DNA of 64,000 bases, taken from JALORV01 sp963703945. Lineage in GTDB: Bacteria; Pseudomonadota; Gammaproteobacteria; Burkholderiales; Burkholderiaceae_F. Shown here piece by piece: positions 50,954 to 58,947 of the stretch. The position numbers were made by a program, and so were the translations under genes. Below the pieces are notes generated by a model that was given only the letters and a program-made list of their open reading frames with translations, had not been told where the DNA came from and did not search any database. Where the stretch lies: positions 62,001-126,000 of the forward strand of contig CAVPGM010000012.1 of assembly GCA_963703945.1 (NCBI GenBank), read 5' to 3'. Numbering within the stretch: position 1 is the first letter of the stretch; each line of letters begins with the position of its first letter.

Positions 50954-52612
50954 ATGCCGTCAACCTACAAAGCTCCTGAATATCCGTACGTGACGCCGCC
51001 CGAGATTGCCGCGGGCGGGGTGGCGCGCACGCAGGTGGCGATCGTCGGTGCGGGACCGGTCGGGCTGGCGGCGGCGATCGACCTGACGCAGCAGGGTATC
51101 GACGTGCTGATCATCGACGACAACAACACCGTGAGCGTCGGGTCGCGCGCGATCTGCTACGCCAAGCGGGCGCTGGAGGTTCTCGATCGGCTGGGTTGCG
51201 GCGACCCGATCTGCACGCGCGGGGTCAGCTGGAACGTCGGGAAGGTCTACTTCCACGACAAGCTGGCCTATCGGTTCGACCTGCTGCCCGAAGCCGGTCA
51301 CAAGAGACCCGCGTTCGTCAACCTGCAGCAATATCACCTCGAGGAAGCTCTGGTCGATCGACTCGCGGCGCTGGGACAGGTCGTGCGCTGGAGGAACACG
51401 GCGGTCGGCGTCGAGCAGGACGCGAAGGGTGTGCATCTCGCGGTCGATACGCCGGACGGGCGCTACTCAATCGAAGCCGATTACCTGATCGCGGCGGACG
51501 GAGCGCGCAGTCCGCTGCGCGATCTGATGGGACTCGAATGGAAGGGTCAGGTATTCCGCGATCGCTTTCTGATCGCCGATGTGCACATGAAGGCCGATTT
51601 TCCGCCCGAGCGCTGGTTCTGGTTCGACCCGCCGTTCCATCCGGGGCAGTCTGCGCTGTTGCACCGGCAGGCCGACGATGTGTGGCGCATCGATTTCCAG
51701 CTCGGATGGGATGCGGATCCGGAGGAGGAAAAGAGGCCCGAGCGCGTCCTGCCGCGCATCCGCGCGATGCTGGGCGACGAGCGGCCTTTCGAGCTCGAGT
51801 GGGTCAGCGTCTATACGTTCCAGTGCCGTCGGCTCGACCGCTTCGTGCACGATCGGGTGATCTTCGCCGGTGACGCCGCGCATCAGGTGTCACCGTTCGG
51901 CGCGCGCGGAGCCAACAGTGGATTTCAGGACACCGACAACCTCTGCTGGAAACTGGCGCGCGTGCTGCGTGGGCAGTCACCGTACTCGCTATTGATCAGC
52001 TACGACGGCGAGCGCGTCGAGGCCGCCGATGAGAACCTGTTGAACTCGACCCGCGCGACGGACTTCATCACACCCAAGACTCCGGTGAGCCGCGTATTCC
52101 GCGATGCTGTGCTGACGCTGTCGCAGCGCTATCCGTTTGCCCGCTCGCTGGTCAACAGCGGACGGCTCTCGCGCCCGACCGCGCATCGCGGCAGCGCGCT
52201 GTCGACGCTGGACCGCGACGTGTTCGATGGTGCGATGGCGCCGGGAGCGCCAGCGGCTGATGCGCCGGTGCGCGTCGATGGTCACTCCGCATGGCTGATC
52301 GACCTGCTCGGCGGCCGGTTCGACCTGCTGGTGTTCGCCCCGGTTGCACCTCAAGTGCTCGAAGAGTCGCAGAGCACGCTGGGCGCGGAGCTACGTATCA
52401 GTCTGGTCGTTGCCCGCCGGGCCGGCGACGAGCCTGCCAACCTGCGTGTGATCGAGGACACCGAAGGCCTGATGAAACGGCGCTATGACGGTGCACCCGG
52501 GACGATGTACCTGCTGCGGCCGGACCAGCACGTGGCGGCGCGCTGGCGGACTCCGAGACTGGTGGACCTACTCGAAGGGCTGGCGCGCGCGCAGGGGCGG
52601 GGAGGGCACTGA
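50954..52612 (+). CDS. FAD-dependent aromatic-ring monooxygenase (MhpA/PheA-type)
   Basis: Class A flavoprotein hydroxylase, 552 residues. FAD motifs: AIVGAGPVGLAAAIDLTQQG (about residue 30), the DG motif IAADGARSPLRDLMG (about 175), and the GD motif VIFAGDAAHQVSPFGARG (about 300). A C-terminal thioredoxin-like domain (about 430-545) is typical of phenol hydroxylase and 3-(3-hydroxyphenyl)propionate hydroxylase relatives. The substrate is not evident, but the neighbouring phenylacetate locus suggests an aromatic compound. ATG 50954. The stop is one base from the ATG of a DUF2783 gene, so the two are tightly coupled. Confidence 0.87.
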   Translation: MPSTYKAPEYPYVTPPEIAAGGVARTQVAIVGAGPVGLAAAIDLTQQGIDVLIIDDNNTVSVGSRAICYAKRALEVLDRLGCGDPICTRGVSWNVGKVYFHDKLAYRFDLLPEAGHKRPAFVNLQQYHLEEALVDRLAALGQVVRWRNTAVGVEQDAKGVHLAVDTPDGRYSIEADYLIAADGARSPLRDLMGLEWKGQVFRDRFLIADVHMKADFPPERWFWFDPPFHPGQSALLHRQADDVWRIDFQLGWDADPEEEKRPERVLPRIRAMLGDERPFELEWVSVYTFQCRRLDRFVHDRVIFAGDAAHQVSPFGARGANSGFQDTDNLCWKLARVLRGQSPYSLLISYDGERVEAADENLLNSTRATDFITPKTPVSRVFRDAVLTLSQRYPFARSLVNSGRLSRPTAHRGSALSTLDRDVFDGAMAPGAPAADAPVRVDGHSAWLIDLLGGRFDLLVFAPVAPQVLEESQSTLGAELRISLVVARRAGDEPANLRVIEDTEGLMKRRYDGAPGTMYLLRPDQHVAARWRTPRLVDLLEGLARAQGRGGH

Positions 52613-52613
52613 G

Positions 52614-52811
52614 ATGTCACTGAACACCGAACCGAACATCGCGCGGCCGGACGACTTCTATCAGGCGCTGATCGACGCGCACGCCGGGCTCACCGAGGCG
52701 CAGAGCGCGGCGCTCAATGCGCGGCTGATCCTGCTGCTTGCCAACCAGGTCGGCGACCTCGAGACACTGCGCGCCGCGATCGCGGCCGCGCGCGATACGC
52801 CTGAGACCTGA
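52614..52811 (+). CDS. DUF2783 small protein
   Basis: Small acidic, largely helical protein of 65 residues: N-terminal MSLNTEPNIARPDDFYQAL, then LTEAQSAALNARLILLLANQ and LETLRAAIAAARD. It fits DUF2783 as I recognise it. It starts one base after the monooxygenase stop. No catalytic motif or signal is visible. The tight coupling suggests it is a partner or stabiliser of the flavoenzyme; this is an inference. Confidence 0.8.
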   Translation: MSLNTEPNIARPDDFYQALIDAHAGLTEAQSAALNARLILLLANQVGDLETLRAAIAAARDTPET

Positions 52812-52846
52812 AGGCACGCGATCCAAGGGTTCTGGCGGTCAAGCAG

Positions 52847-53248
52847 ATGACCTCTCAGCGTGATGACATGGGCCTGTGCCCGTTCTGCGATGCACGAGGC
52901 AGCCGCGTGCTGTCGAATTCGCTCGCCTATGCGCGTTTCGACAAGTACCCGGTCAATCCGGGACACCTGCTGATCCTGCCGCGCCGCCACATACCGGGAT
53001 TCTTCGACGCGAGTGCGAATGAACGCGTGGCGCTCATCGAACTGCTCGACGCCGGTAAAGCCCTGCTCGACGAGCGCTTCCGGCCCGATGGGTACAACAT
53101 CGGCGTCAACGTCGGCGCGGCCGCCGGGCAAACCGTCATGCATCTGCACCTGCACCTGATCCCCCGCTACCGCGGCGACGTGGCCGAGCCGCGCGGCGGC
53201 GTGCGCGGCGTCATTCCCGCACGCCAGAGACTACTGAGGAGGCGATGA
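52847..53248 (+). CDS. HIT-family nucleotide hydrolase
   Basis: Histidine-triad protein of 133 residues. The active-site motif HLHLHLIPR (about residues 104-112) is present; upstream are the substrate-binding helix and the CPFCD motif near the N-terminus, which may bind zinc. The segment YPVNPGHLLILPRRHI is typical. Members split adenosine-phosphate linkages; the substrate cannot be given. The stop overlaps the next gene by four bases. Confidence 0.88.
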   Translation: MTSQRDDMGLCPFCDARGSRVLSNSLAYARFDKYPVNPGHLLILPRRHIPGFFDASANERVALIELLDAGKALLDERFRPDGYNIGVNVGAAAGQTVMHLHLHLIPRYRGDVAEPRGGVRGVIPARQRLLRRR

Positions 53249-53601
53249 TGGACGGTTCGTACCTGCGCTTCTACGTGACCCAGGGCCATCGGCTGCACGG
53301 CATGGCGCTGTGGGAGTGGCTGCTGCGTGCCGCCAACAAGATGGGCATCCGCGGCGGCTCGGCCTTCCACGCGATGGCGGGCTTCGGGCGCCACCATGTG
53401 ATGCACGAGGACAGCTTCTTCGAGCTCGGGGGCAGCTTGATCGTCGAAGTGGAGTTCATCGTCACGCCGGACGAGAAGGGCAGGCTGCTCGACCTGGTCG
53501 CGGCCGAAAAGGTCAGGCTGTTCTACGCCGACATTCCGGCGCACTTCGGTGTGCTCAATCCCGACCGCGAAGATCCGCCAACGTCAGAGCGCGCGGCGTG
53601 A
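53245..53601 (+). CDS. DUF190 family protein
   Basis: Small cytoplasmic protein of 118 residues in the DUF190 family, which has a PII-like ferredoxin fold. It includes GSYLRFYVTQGHRLHGMALWEWLLRAANKMGIRGG and SFFELGGSLIVEVEFIV. DUF190 genes are often next to crcB fluoride channels, but no crcB is here. ATG 53245 overlaps the HIT stop by four bases; ATG 53248 is a possible alternative. Function unknown. Confidence 0.85.
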   Translation: MMDGSYLRFYVTQGHRLHGMALWEWLLRAANKMGIRGGSAFHAMAGFGRHHVMHEDSFFELGGSLIVEVEFIVTPDEKGRLLDLVAAEKVRLFYADIPAHFGVLNPDREDPPTSERAA

Positions 53602-53620
53602 ACGGGACCCGGGCGCGAGC

Positions 53621-54229
53621 TCACTCGCGCCTGGTGGACACCAGCGGCGACAAGCCTTCGGCGTCGATCTCGATCCGCCTTCGATCGGCTTCGACCGCGG
53701 CGAGCGGCGCCACCTCGCGCAGCGTCCGCAAACTGCGCAGCGTCAGCTCCTGGTAGCTGCGGGTTCCGCTCATCTTCCACTCGATCTCCGCATCGGTCAG
53801 CTGGCGCAGCACCTTCGCTGGCGTCCCGACGGCCAGCGAGCGCGGCGGAATCACCATGCCGGCCTTGACGAACGCGCAGGCGGCGACGATCGACGATTCG
53901 CCGACCACCGCTTCGTCCATCACCACCGCGTTCATGCCGACCATGGCGTTCCGGCCGACGATGCATCCGTGCAGGATGGCGCCGTGCCCGACGTGGCCGT
54001 CTTCCTCGACCTTCGTATCGGTGCCGGGAAAGCCGTGCATCACGCAGCAGTCCTGAAGATTGCTGCCGCGCTCGAGGATGATGCGACCGAAGTCGCCGCG
54101 CAGGCTTGCTCCCGGCGCGACATAACAGCCCGGTCCGACGATGACATCGCCGATCAGCGTCGCGCTCGGATGCACGAATGCCGTCGGATCGACGACCGGC
54201 ACCAATCCGTTGATTTCGTAACAGGGCAC
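53621..54229 (-). CDS. paaY: Phenylacetate degradation protein PaaY (hexapeptide-repeat carbonic-anhydrase fold)
   Basis: Left-handed beta-helix protein, 202 residues, of the gamma-carbonic-anhydrase family; PaaY is a thioesterase linked to phenylacetate breakdown. Metal-binding His are in CVMHGFPGTDT, GHVGHGAILHGC. The start YEINGLVPVVDPTAFVHPSA is that of PaaY, and it lies in a paa locus, which supports the name over the general CaiE/YrdA group. It follows paaN on the minus strand with a 69-base gap that holds the second copy of the palindromic repeat. Confidence 0.9.
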   Translation of the reverse strand: MPCYEINGLVPVVDPTAFVHPSATLIGDVIVGPGCYVAPGASLRGDFGRIILERGSNLQDCCVMHGFPGTDTKVEEDGHVGHGAILHGCIVGRNAMVGMNAVVMDEAVVGESSIVAACAFVKAGMVIPPRSLAVGTPAKVLRQLTDAEIEWKMSGTRSYQELTLRSLRTLREVAPLAAVEADRRRIEIDAEGLSPLVSTRRE

Positions 54230-54244
54230 GGTTCCTCCAGCAAA

Positions 54245-54291
54245 CAGTTCTACCGCGCGCGCCCGCCCGGCCGCCCGAAGGGCGCGCGCCT
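54245..54291. repeat. 47-base palindromic interspersed repeat, copy 2
   Basis: CAGTTCTACCGCG followed by the same palindrome as copy 1 at 50845-50891; two or so mismatches in the first ten bases and none in the last 37. It lies between paaN and paaY. Confidence 0.7.
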
Positions 54292-54298
54292 GATCCGC

Positions 54299-55963
54299 CT
54301 AGCTCGCGTGCCAGCGCCGCTGGACGACCCGAAAACGACTGGCGACAAACGCGCTGTCGGTGTAGCTCGCATTGGCCGCAGGGTTGGCACCGGTCGCGTG
54401 GTAATCCGAGAATGCCGCCGACTGGTTGACGAAAACGCCGCTGGTCAGATTGACCGACAGCGCCACGCCGGCGCGCTGCGTCGCCTCGGCCATCGCGTCG
54501 ATCACGTCCTGTCGCGTCGTGTAAAGCCCCACGGTCAGTGCGCCATGCTGCCTGACGACACGCTCGGACAGGGCCACCGCGGCCATCGCATCGGGCACCT
54601 TGATGACGAAACTGATCGGCCCAAACCGCTCGTGCATGTAGACGGCTTCCTTGTCCGCGTCGCACTTCAGAAGCACCGGCGCACGCACCTGCGCCGCCGG
54701 GAATTCCGGATTGTCGATGCGGCGCGATGCGAGCACGACCTCGGCCAGCTTGGGTGCCTCGTCGATGCGGGCCAGCGTGTCGGGTGACTGGATCGCACCG
54801 AGCACGGCGGTGGCCGTGGCCGGATCGGCGAGGAATTTGTCGACGGCCGCTCCGAGGTCTCGCGCGAGTTCGTCGAAGCTCTTGTGGCCTTCGTCGGTAT
54901 CGATGCCGCCGGCCGGCACGAAGATGTCCTGCGTGGTCGTGCACATCTGCCCCGAGTACAGGCTGAGCGTGAAGGCCAGGTTGCGCAGCATGGCCTTGTA
55001 CTGGTCGGTCGATTCGATGACGACGTTGTTGACCCCGGCCAGCTCCGCGTACACCTGTGCCTGGCGCGCGTGGTCGATCAGCCAGCGGCCGAAGCTCGTG
55101 CTGCCCGTGAAGTCGATCGACTTCACCGCGGGATTCAGCGCCAGCGCCTGCGTGACAGCCGGTTCGTCGACCACAGCGAGCGTGACGAGATTCGGGTTGA
55201 TCCCGTTTTCCTGCAGCACGTCGCGGATGATGCGCACGCTGATCGCGGCCGGCAGGATGGCATTCGGATGCGGCTTGACGATCACCGGATTGCCGGTGGC
55301 CAGTGCGGCGAACAGACCCGGGTAGGTATTCCACGTCGGGAACGTGCCGCAGCCGATCACCAACGCCACGCCGCGGCCGACGATCTCGAACCGCTTTTCC
55401 ATCACTAGCGGCGGGTTCTTGCCCTGCGGTTTCTCCCAGCGCGTGCTGGCCGGGACGAAGCTCATCTCGCGGTATGCATAAGCGATCGCCTCGAGTGCGC
55501 GGTCCTGCGCGTGCGGTCCGCCTGCCTGGAACGCCATCATCCAGCCCTGGCCGGTGGTGAGCATCACCGCGTGGGCAATCTCGAAACTGGCGCGGTTGAT
55601 GCGCGCCAGTGCTTCCAGCAGCACCCCCGTGCGGCCCTCCACGCCCAGCTTGTGCCATGCCGGCATCGCGGCCAGCGCGGCATCGATCAGCGCCTGCGGA
55701 TCGCAGTTCGGATAGCGGACAGCGAGCGGTACGCCGTAGGGCGAGTGCTCGGTGGCCAGCTCACCGCGCTCGCCCGGCTGGTTCAGTTCAAACCGCTTGC
55801 CGGCGTGGCCGAGCGCCGCCGCCTTGCCGTCTTCAAAAGCGGACTCGCCATAGTTCTTCGGGCTGGGTTGCTCGGCGAAGGGTGTCCAGTAGCCACGCGT
55901 GCGGATGGCTTCCAGTGCTCGATCGAGCAGGTCGCGGTGTTTCTCGAACAGGGGGTGCGTCAA
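54299..55963 (-). CDS. paaN: Phenylacetate degradation protein PaaN (aldehyde dehydrogenase family)
   Basis: Aldehyde dehydrogenase of the paa pathway, 554 residues; PaaN oxidises the ring-opened semialdehyde-CoA intermediate, a job done by PaaZ in E. coli. ALDH marks: GRGVALVIGCGTFPTWNTYPG, VIVKPHPNAILPA (cofactor Lys), DFTGSTSFGRWL, and the active-site Cys in LSLYSGQMCTTTQDIFVP (about residue 325). No MaoC hydratase domain is fused, so ring opening must use a separate hydratase not seen here. TTG 55963 is chosen because AGGAGAG (55968-55974) lies four bases before it; an in-frame TTG at 55978 has no such site. Confidence 0.9.
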   Translation of the reverse strand: MTHPLFEKHRDLLDRALEAIRTRGYWTPFAEQPSPKNYGESAFEDGKAAALGHAGKRFELNQPGERGELATEHSPYGVPLAVRYPNCDPQALIDAALAAMPAWHKLGVEGRTGVLLEALARINRASFEIAHAVMLTTGQGWMMAFQAGGPHAQDRALEAIAYAYREMSFVPASTRWEKPQGKNPPLVMEKRFEIVGRGVALVIGCGTFPTWNTYPGLFAALATGNPVIVKPHPNAILPAAISVRIIRDVLQENGINPNLVTLAVVDEPAVTQALALNPAVKSIDFTGSTSFGRWLIDHARQAQVYAELAGVNNVVIESTDQYKAMLRNLAFTLSLYSGQMCTTTQDIFVPAGGIDTDEGHKSFDELARDLGAAVDKFLADPATATAVLGAIQSPDTLARIDEAPKLAEVVLASRRIDNPEFPAAQVRAPVLLKCDADKEAVYMHERFGPISFVIKVPDAMAAVALSERVVRQHGALTVGLYTTRQDVIDAMAEATQRAGVALSVNLTSGVFVNQSAAFSDYHATGANPAANASYTDSAFVASRFRVVQRRWHAS

Positions 55964-56040
55964 TGGTCTCTCCTGCAATCGGGTCTGCGCGGCGGACAGC
56001 GCGCCCGCCGCCGGAAATGGCTAGCGGCGGCGATGTCGAC

Positions 56041-56089
56041 TTGTCAGTGGGGAACGGTCAAAGCTACTATTGATTGAACGGTCGGTCAA
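56041..56089 (+). promoter_or_regulatory. Promoter and operator-like palindrome of the paaG operon
   Basis: TTGTCA (56041-56046), 18-base spacer, TACTAT (56065-56070) form a good sigma-70 promoter. TTGAACGGTCGGTCAA (56074-56089), an imperfect palindrome (6 of 8 positions), overlaps the likely start site. A further half-site (TTGACCG on minus) is in the spacer. It resembles TetR-type operators, including those of PaaR. The gap is shared with divergent paaN. Confidence 0.55.
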
Positions 56090-56152
56090 CGAATCCGCCC
56101 CGCGTGCCGGCGGGACGTCATCGAACCGACCACGACACGGAGACCTTTCCCG

Positions 56153-56949
56153 ATGGCATTGTCGTTCGAATCCATCCGCCTGCACATGGCGGACGGCGTG
56201 GCCACCCTGACGCTGAACCGGCCCGACCGGCTGAACAGCTTCACGGTGGCCATGCACGGTGAGGTGCGTGCCGCGCTGGACGCGGTCGATGCCGACCGCT
56301 CGGTACGCTGCCTGGTGCTGACCGGCGCCGGTCGCGGCTTCTGCGCCGGCCAGGATCTCTCCGACCGGGCCGTCGCTCCGGGCAGCGATGCGCTCGACCT
56401 GGGCGCTTCGATTGAGAACCACTACAAACCGCTGCTGCTGCGGCTGCGCGCGTTGCGGATGCCGACCGTCTGTGCGGTCAACGGCGTGGCTGCCGGCGCT
56501 GGCGCAAACATTCCGTTTGCGTGTGACTCGTCGTCGCGGCACGGTCGGCGAGCTTCATCCAGTCGTTTTCCAAGCTCGGCCTGGTTCCCGACTGTGGCGG
56601 TACCTGGTGGCTGCCGCGCCTGGTCGGGCCGGCGCGCGCGATGGGCCTTGCGCTGCTGGGCGACAAGGTGTCCGCGGAGCAGGCCGTGGAATGGGGCCTG
56701 ATCTGGCGCTGCGTCGACGACGCCGAACTCGCGCCGAGTGTCGGAGCGTTGGTGCGCCAGCTGGCCGACGGGCCGACGCGCGGCTACGTCCGCACGCGCG
56801 AGGCCATCGACGCGGCCATGGGTCTCACCTTCGCCCAGGCGCTCGACGTCGAGCGCGACTTCCAGCGCGAGCTCGGCCGCTCTGCCGACTACCGCGAGGG
56901 CGTCACCGCCTTCGTGGAAAAGCGCGCACCGCGCTTCACCGGCGCCTGA
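56153..56949 (+). CDS. paaG: Ring-1,2-epoxyphenylacetyl-CoA isomerase PaaG (one frame break)
   Basis: Crotonase-fold enzyme, about 265 residues when restored, that turns the ring epoxide into the oxepin-CoA. ATG 56153 (LSFESIRLHMADGVATLTLN). The CoA/oxyanion parts GRGFCAGQDLSDR and VNGVAAGAGANIPFACD are in the first frame. After GAC at 56525 one base is missing; the next frame reads LVVAARSASFIQSFSKLGL and continues to the stop at 56949 (MGLALLGDKVSAEQA, WGLIW). Both halves are conserved, so a sequence error is likely. Order paaG-paaH-paaI-paaK follows. Confidence 0.92.
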
Positions 56950-56952
56950 TCG

Positions 56953-58495
56953 ATGGGCGAGCCGCTTGCGCGCGAGTCCATCGTCGGCGTTGTCGGCGCC
57001 GGAGCGATGGGCGCAGGCATCGCGCAGGTGGCCGCGCAGGCTGGACACCGTGTGCTGCTGGCCGACGCCCAGCAGGGCGCGGTAGCGCGCGCGCTCGCCT
57101 CGATCGGCAAGGACCTGCGGACGCAGGCGGCGCGCGGACGGCTGAGTGCCGCCGATGCCGACGCGGCGCTCGCGCGCATTCAGCCGGGGCCACTCGATGG
57201 GTTTGCCCGCTGCCGCCTGGTGGTTGAGGCAATCGTCGAAGACCTCGACGCGAAGCGCAACCTGTTCGCGGATCTCGAGGCGCTGGTCAACGCGGACTGC
57301 GTGCTGGCCACCAACACTTCGTCGCTGTCGATCACGGCGATGGCCGCAGGGCTGCAGCATCCCGAGCGGGTCGTCGGGATGCATTTCTTCAACCCGGCTG
57401 CGCGCATGAAGCTGGTCGAAGTGATCAGCGGGCTGGAAACCTCGACCACCGTGGCCGAGACGGTATTCGCCACCGCCCAGGCGTGGGGCAAGCAGGCGGC
57501 CTACGCGAAGTCCACTCCCGGATTCATCGTCAACCGGATCGCGCGGCCGTTCTACGGCGAAGCGTGGCGCTCATACACGGAAGGCGCGGCCGATCCGGCC
57601 ACCATCGACGCGATCGTGCGCGACTGCGGCGGCTTTCCGATGGGGCCGTTCGAACTGATGGACCTGATCGGCCACGACGTGAACCTCGCGGTCAGCCGGT
57701 CGGTGTTCGATGCCACATTCGGCGATCGGCGCTACGCACCGTCACTGGCGCAGCAGGAACTGGTGCGCGCAGGCCGGCTCGGCCGCAAGACGGGACGCGG
57801 CGTCTACGACTATCGCGAGGGGGCCGCAAAGGCGGAGGCACGAGTCGAGCGCGGTGTCGAGCCCGTGCGCCGCGCGGTCGCGGTCGGCTCGCTCGGCATC
57901 GCAACGCCGATCATCACGCGCCTGGAAGCCGCGGGCGTCGATGTCATTCGCGTTCAGGGACCGCGCGAGGCGCAGACTGCGTCATCCGGCTGGCTCGAGA
58001 TCGGCGCGGCGCGCCTGATGCTGACCGACGGCCGGCCGGCGACCCGCCGCGCGATGGAGGACCGGCACGAGCACCTGGTGCTGTTCGACCTGGCGCTCGA
58101 TTACGCCACGACGCCGCGGCTCGGGCTGGCACGCGCCGATCAGTGCGGACTGGCGGCGTTTCGCACGCGTGTGCGCGACGCTGGGCGATGCCGGCTACGC
58201 CTGCTCGCCACTCGACGATGTCGCCGGGCTTGTCGTGCTGCGGCTGATCGCAATGCTGGTCAACGAAGCGGCTGATGCGGTGGCGCATGGCGTCTGCAGC
58301 GCCGACGCGATCGACGTCGCGATGCGCTACGGGGTCAACTATCCGCGCGGACCGATGGAGTGGTCGGAACAGATCGGACTCGCGGTGTTCGCGCGCGCTC
58401 TGGCTAACCTGCGCGAACACTATGGCGAGGAGCGCTATCGCACTTCGGCGCTGATCACGCGCAAGGGTTACACGGGAGCGGGCTTCCATGGATGA
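56953..58495 (+). CDS. paaH: 3-hydroxyacyl-CoA dehydrogenase PaaH (one frame break)
   Basis: NAD-dependent enzyme of the lower paa pathway, about 513 residues when restored. Start ATG 56953, three bases after paaG. Rossmann motif GVVGAGAMGAGIAQVAAQAG, then TNTSSLSITAMAAGLQHPERV, GMHFFNPAARMKLVEVI and STPGFIVNRIARPFY, typical of the family. The second 3HCDH domain follows after a less conserved region. The frame breaks near 58165 (extra base in the CGCACGCGTGTGCGC run) and continues with VCATLGDAGYACSPLDDVAGLVVLR and MRYGVNYPRGPMEW. The stop overlaps paaI by eight bases. A sequence error is likely. Confidence 0.92.
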
Positions 58496-58937
58496 CAAGG
58501 AGCACACGCACGATCCGCACGCGGTCGCAGAAGCCGTGCGGCTCGGCATGTTCATGGACGACGCCGCTTCGCGCGGGCTCGGTATGCAGATCGAGGCCGT
58601 CGGTCCGGGCTACGCACGCATCGCGATGACCGTGCGGCCCGACATGCTGAACGGCTTCAGGATCTGCCACGGCGGCTTCATCACCACGCTGGCGGACTCG
58701 GCCTTCGCGTTCGCCTGCAACAGCTACAACGAGGTGACGGTTGCGTCGGGGATCGTCGTCGACTTTCTCGCCCCGGCACACGAAGGCGATCGCCTGGTCG
58801 CCGAGTGCCATGAAGTCGCGCGCACCGGTCGCACCGGCGTGTACGACATCAAGGTCACCGACCAGCAGGGCAAGGCGGTCGTCGTGATGCGGGGACGCTC
58901 GCATACGATCAAAGGCAAGCAGGTCGTTCAGCTCTGA
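58488..58937 (+). CDS. paaI: Hydroxyphenylacetyl-CoA thioesterase PaaI
   Basis: Hotdog-fold thioesterase, 149 residues, thought to rescue CoA from dead-end aromatic thioesters. The family motif is MLNGFRICHGGFITTLADSAFAFACN with the catalytic Asp (about residue 75), followed by VDFLAPAHEGDRLVAE. ATG 58488 overlaps the paaH end by eight bases. It is in its usual position before paaK. Confidence 0.94.
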   Translation: MDDKEHTHDPHAVAEAVRLGMFMDDAASRGLGMQIEAVGPGYARIAMTVRPDMLNGFRICHGGFITTLADSAFAFACNSYNEVTVASGIVVDFLAPAHEGDRLVAECHEVARTGRTGVYDIKVTDQQGKAVVVMRGRSHTIKGKQVVQL

Positions 58938-58947
58938 GGGACGAACG

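Noticed and set aside
53523..55658. A 711-residue open frame on the minus strand across paaY and paaN
   Set aside because: It is a shifted frame of paaN/paaY on the same strand; composition is Arg/Gly-rich and no domain is seen.
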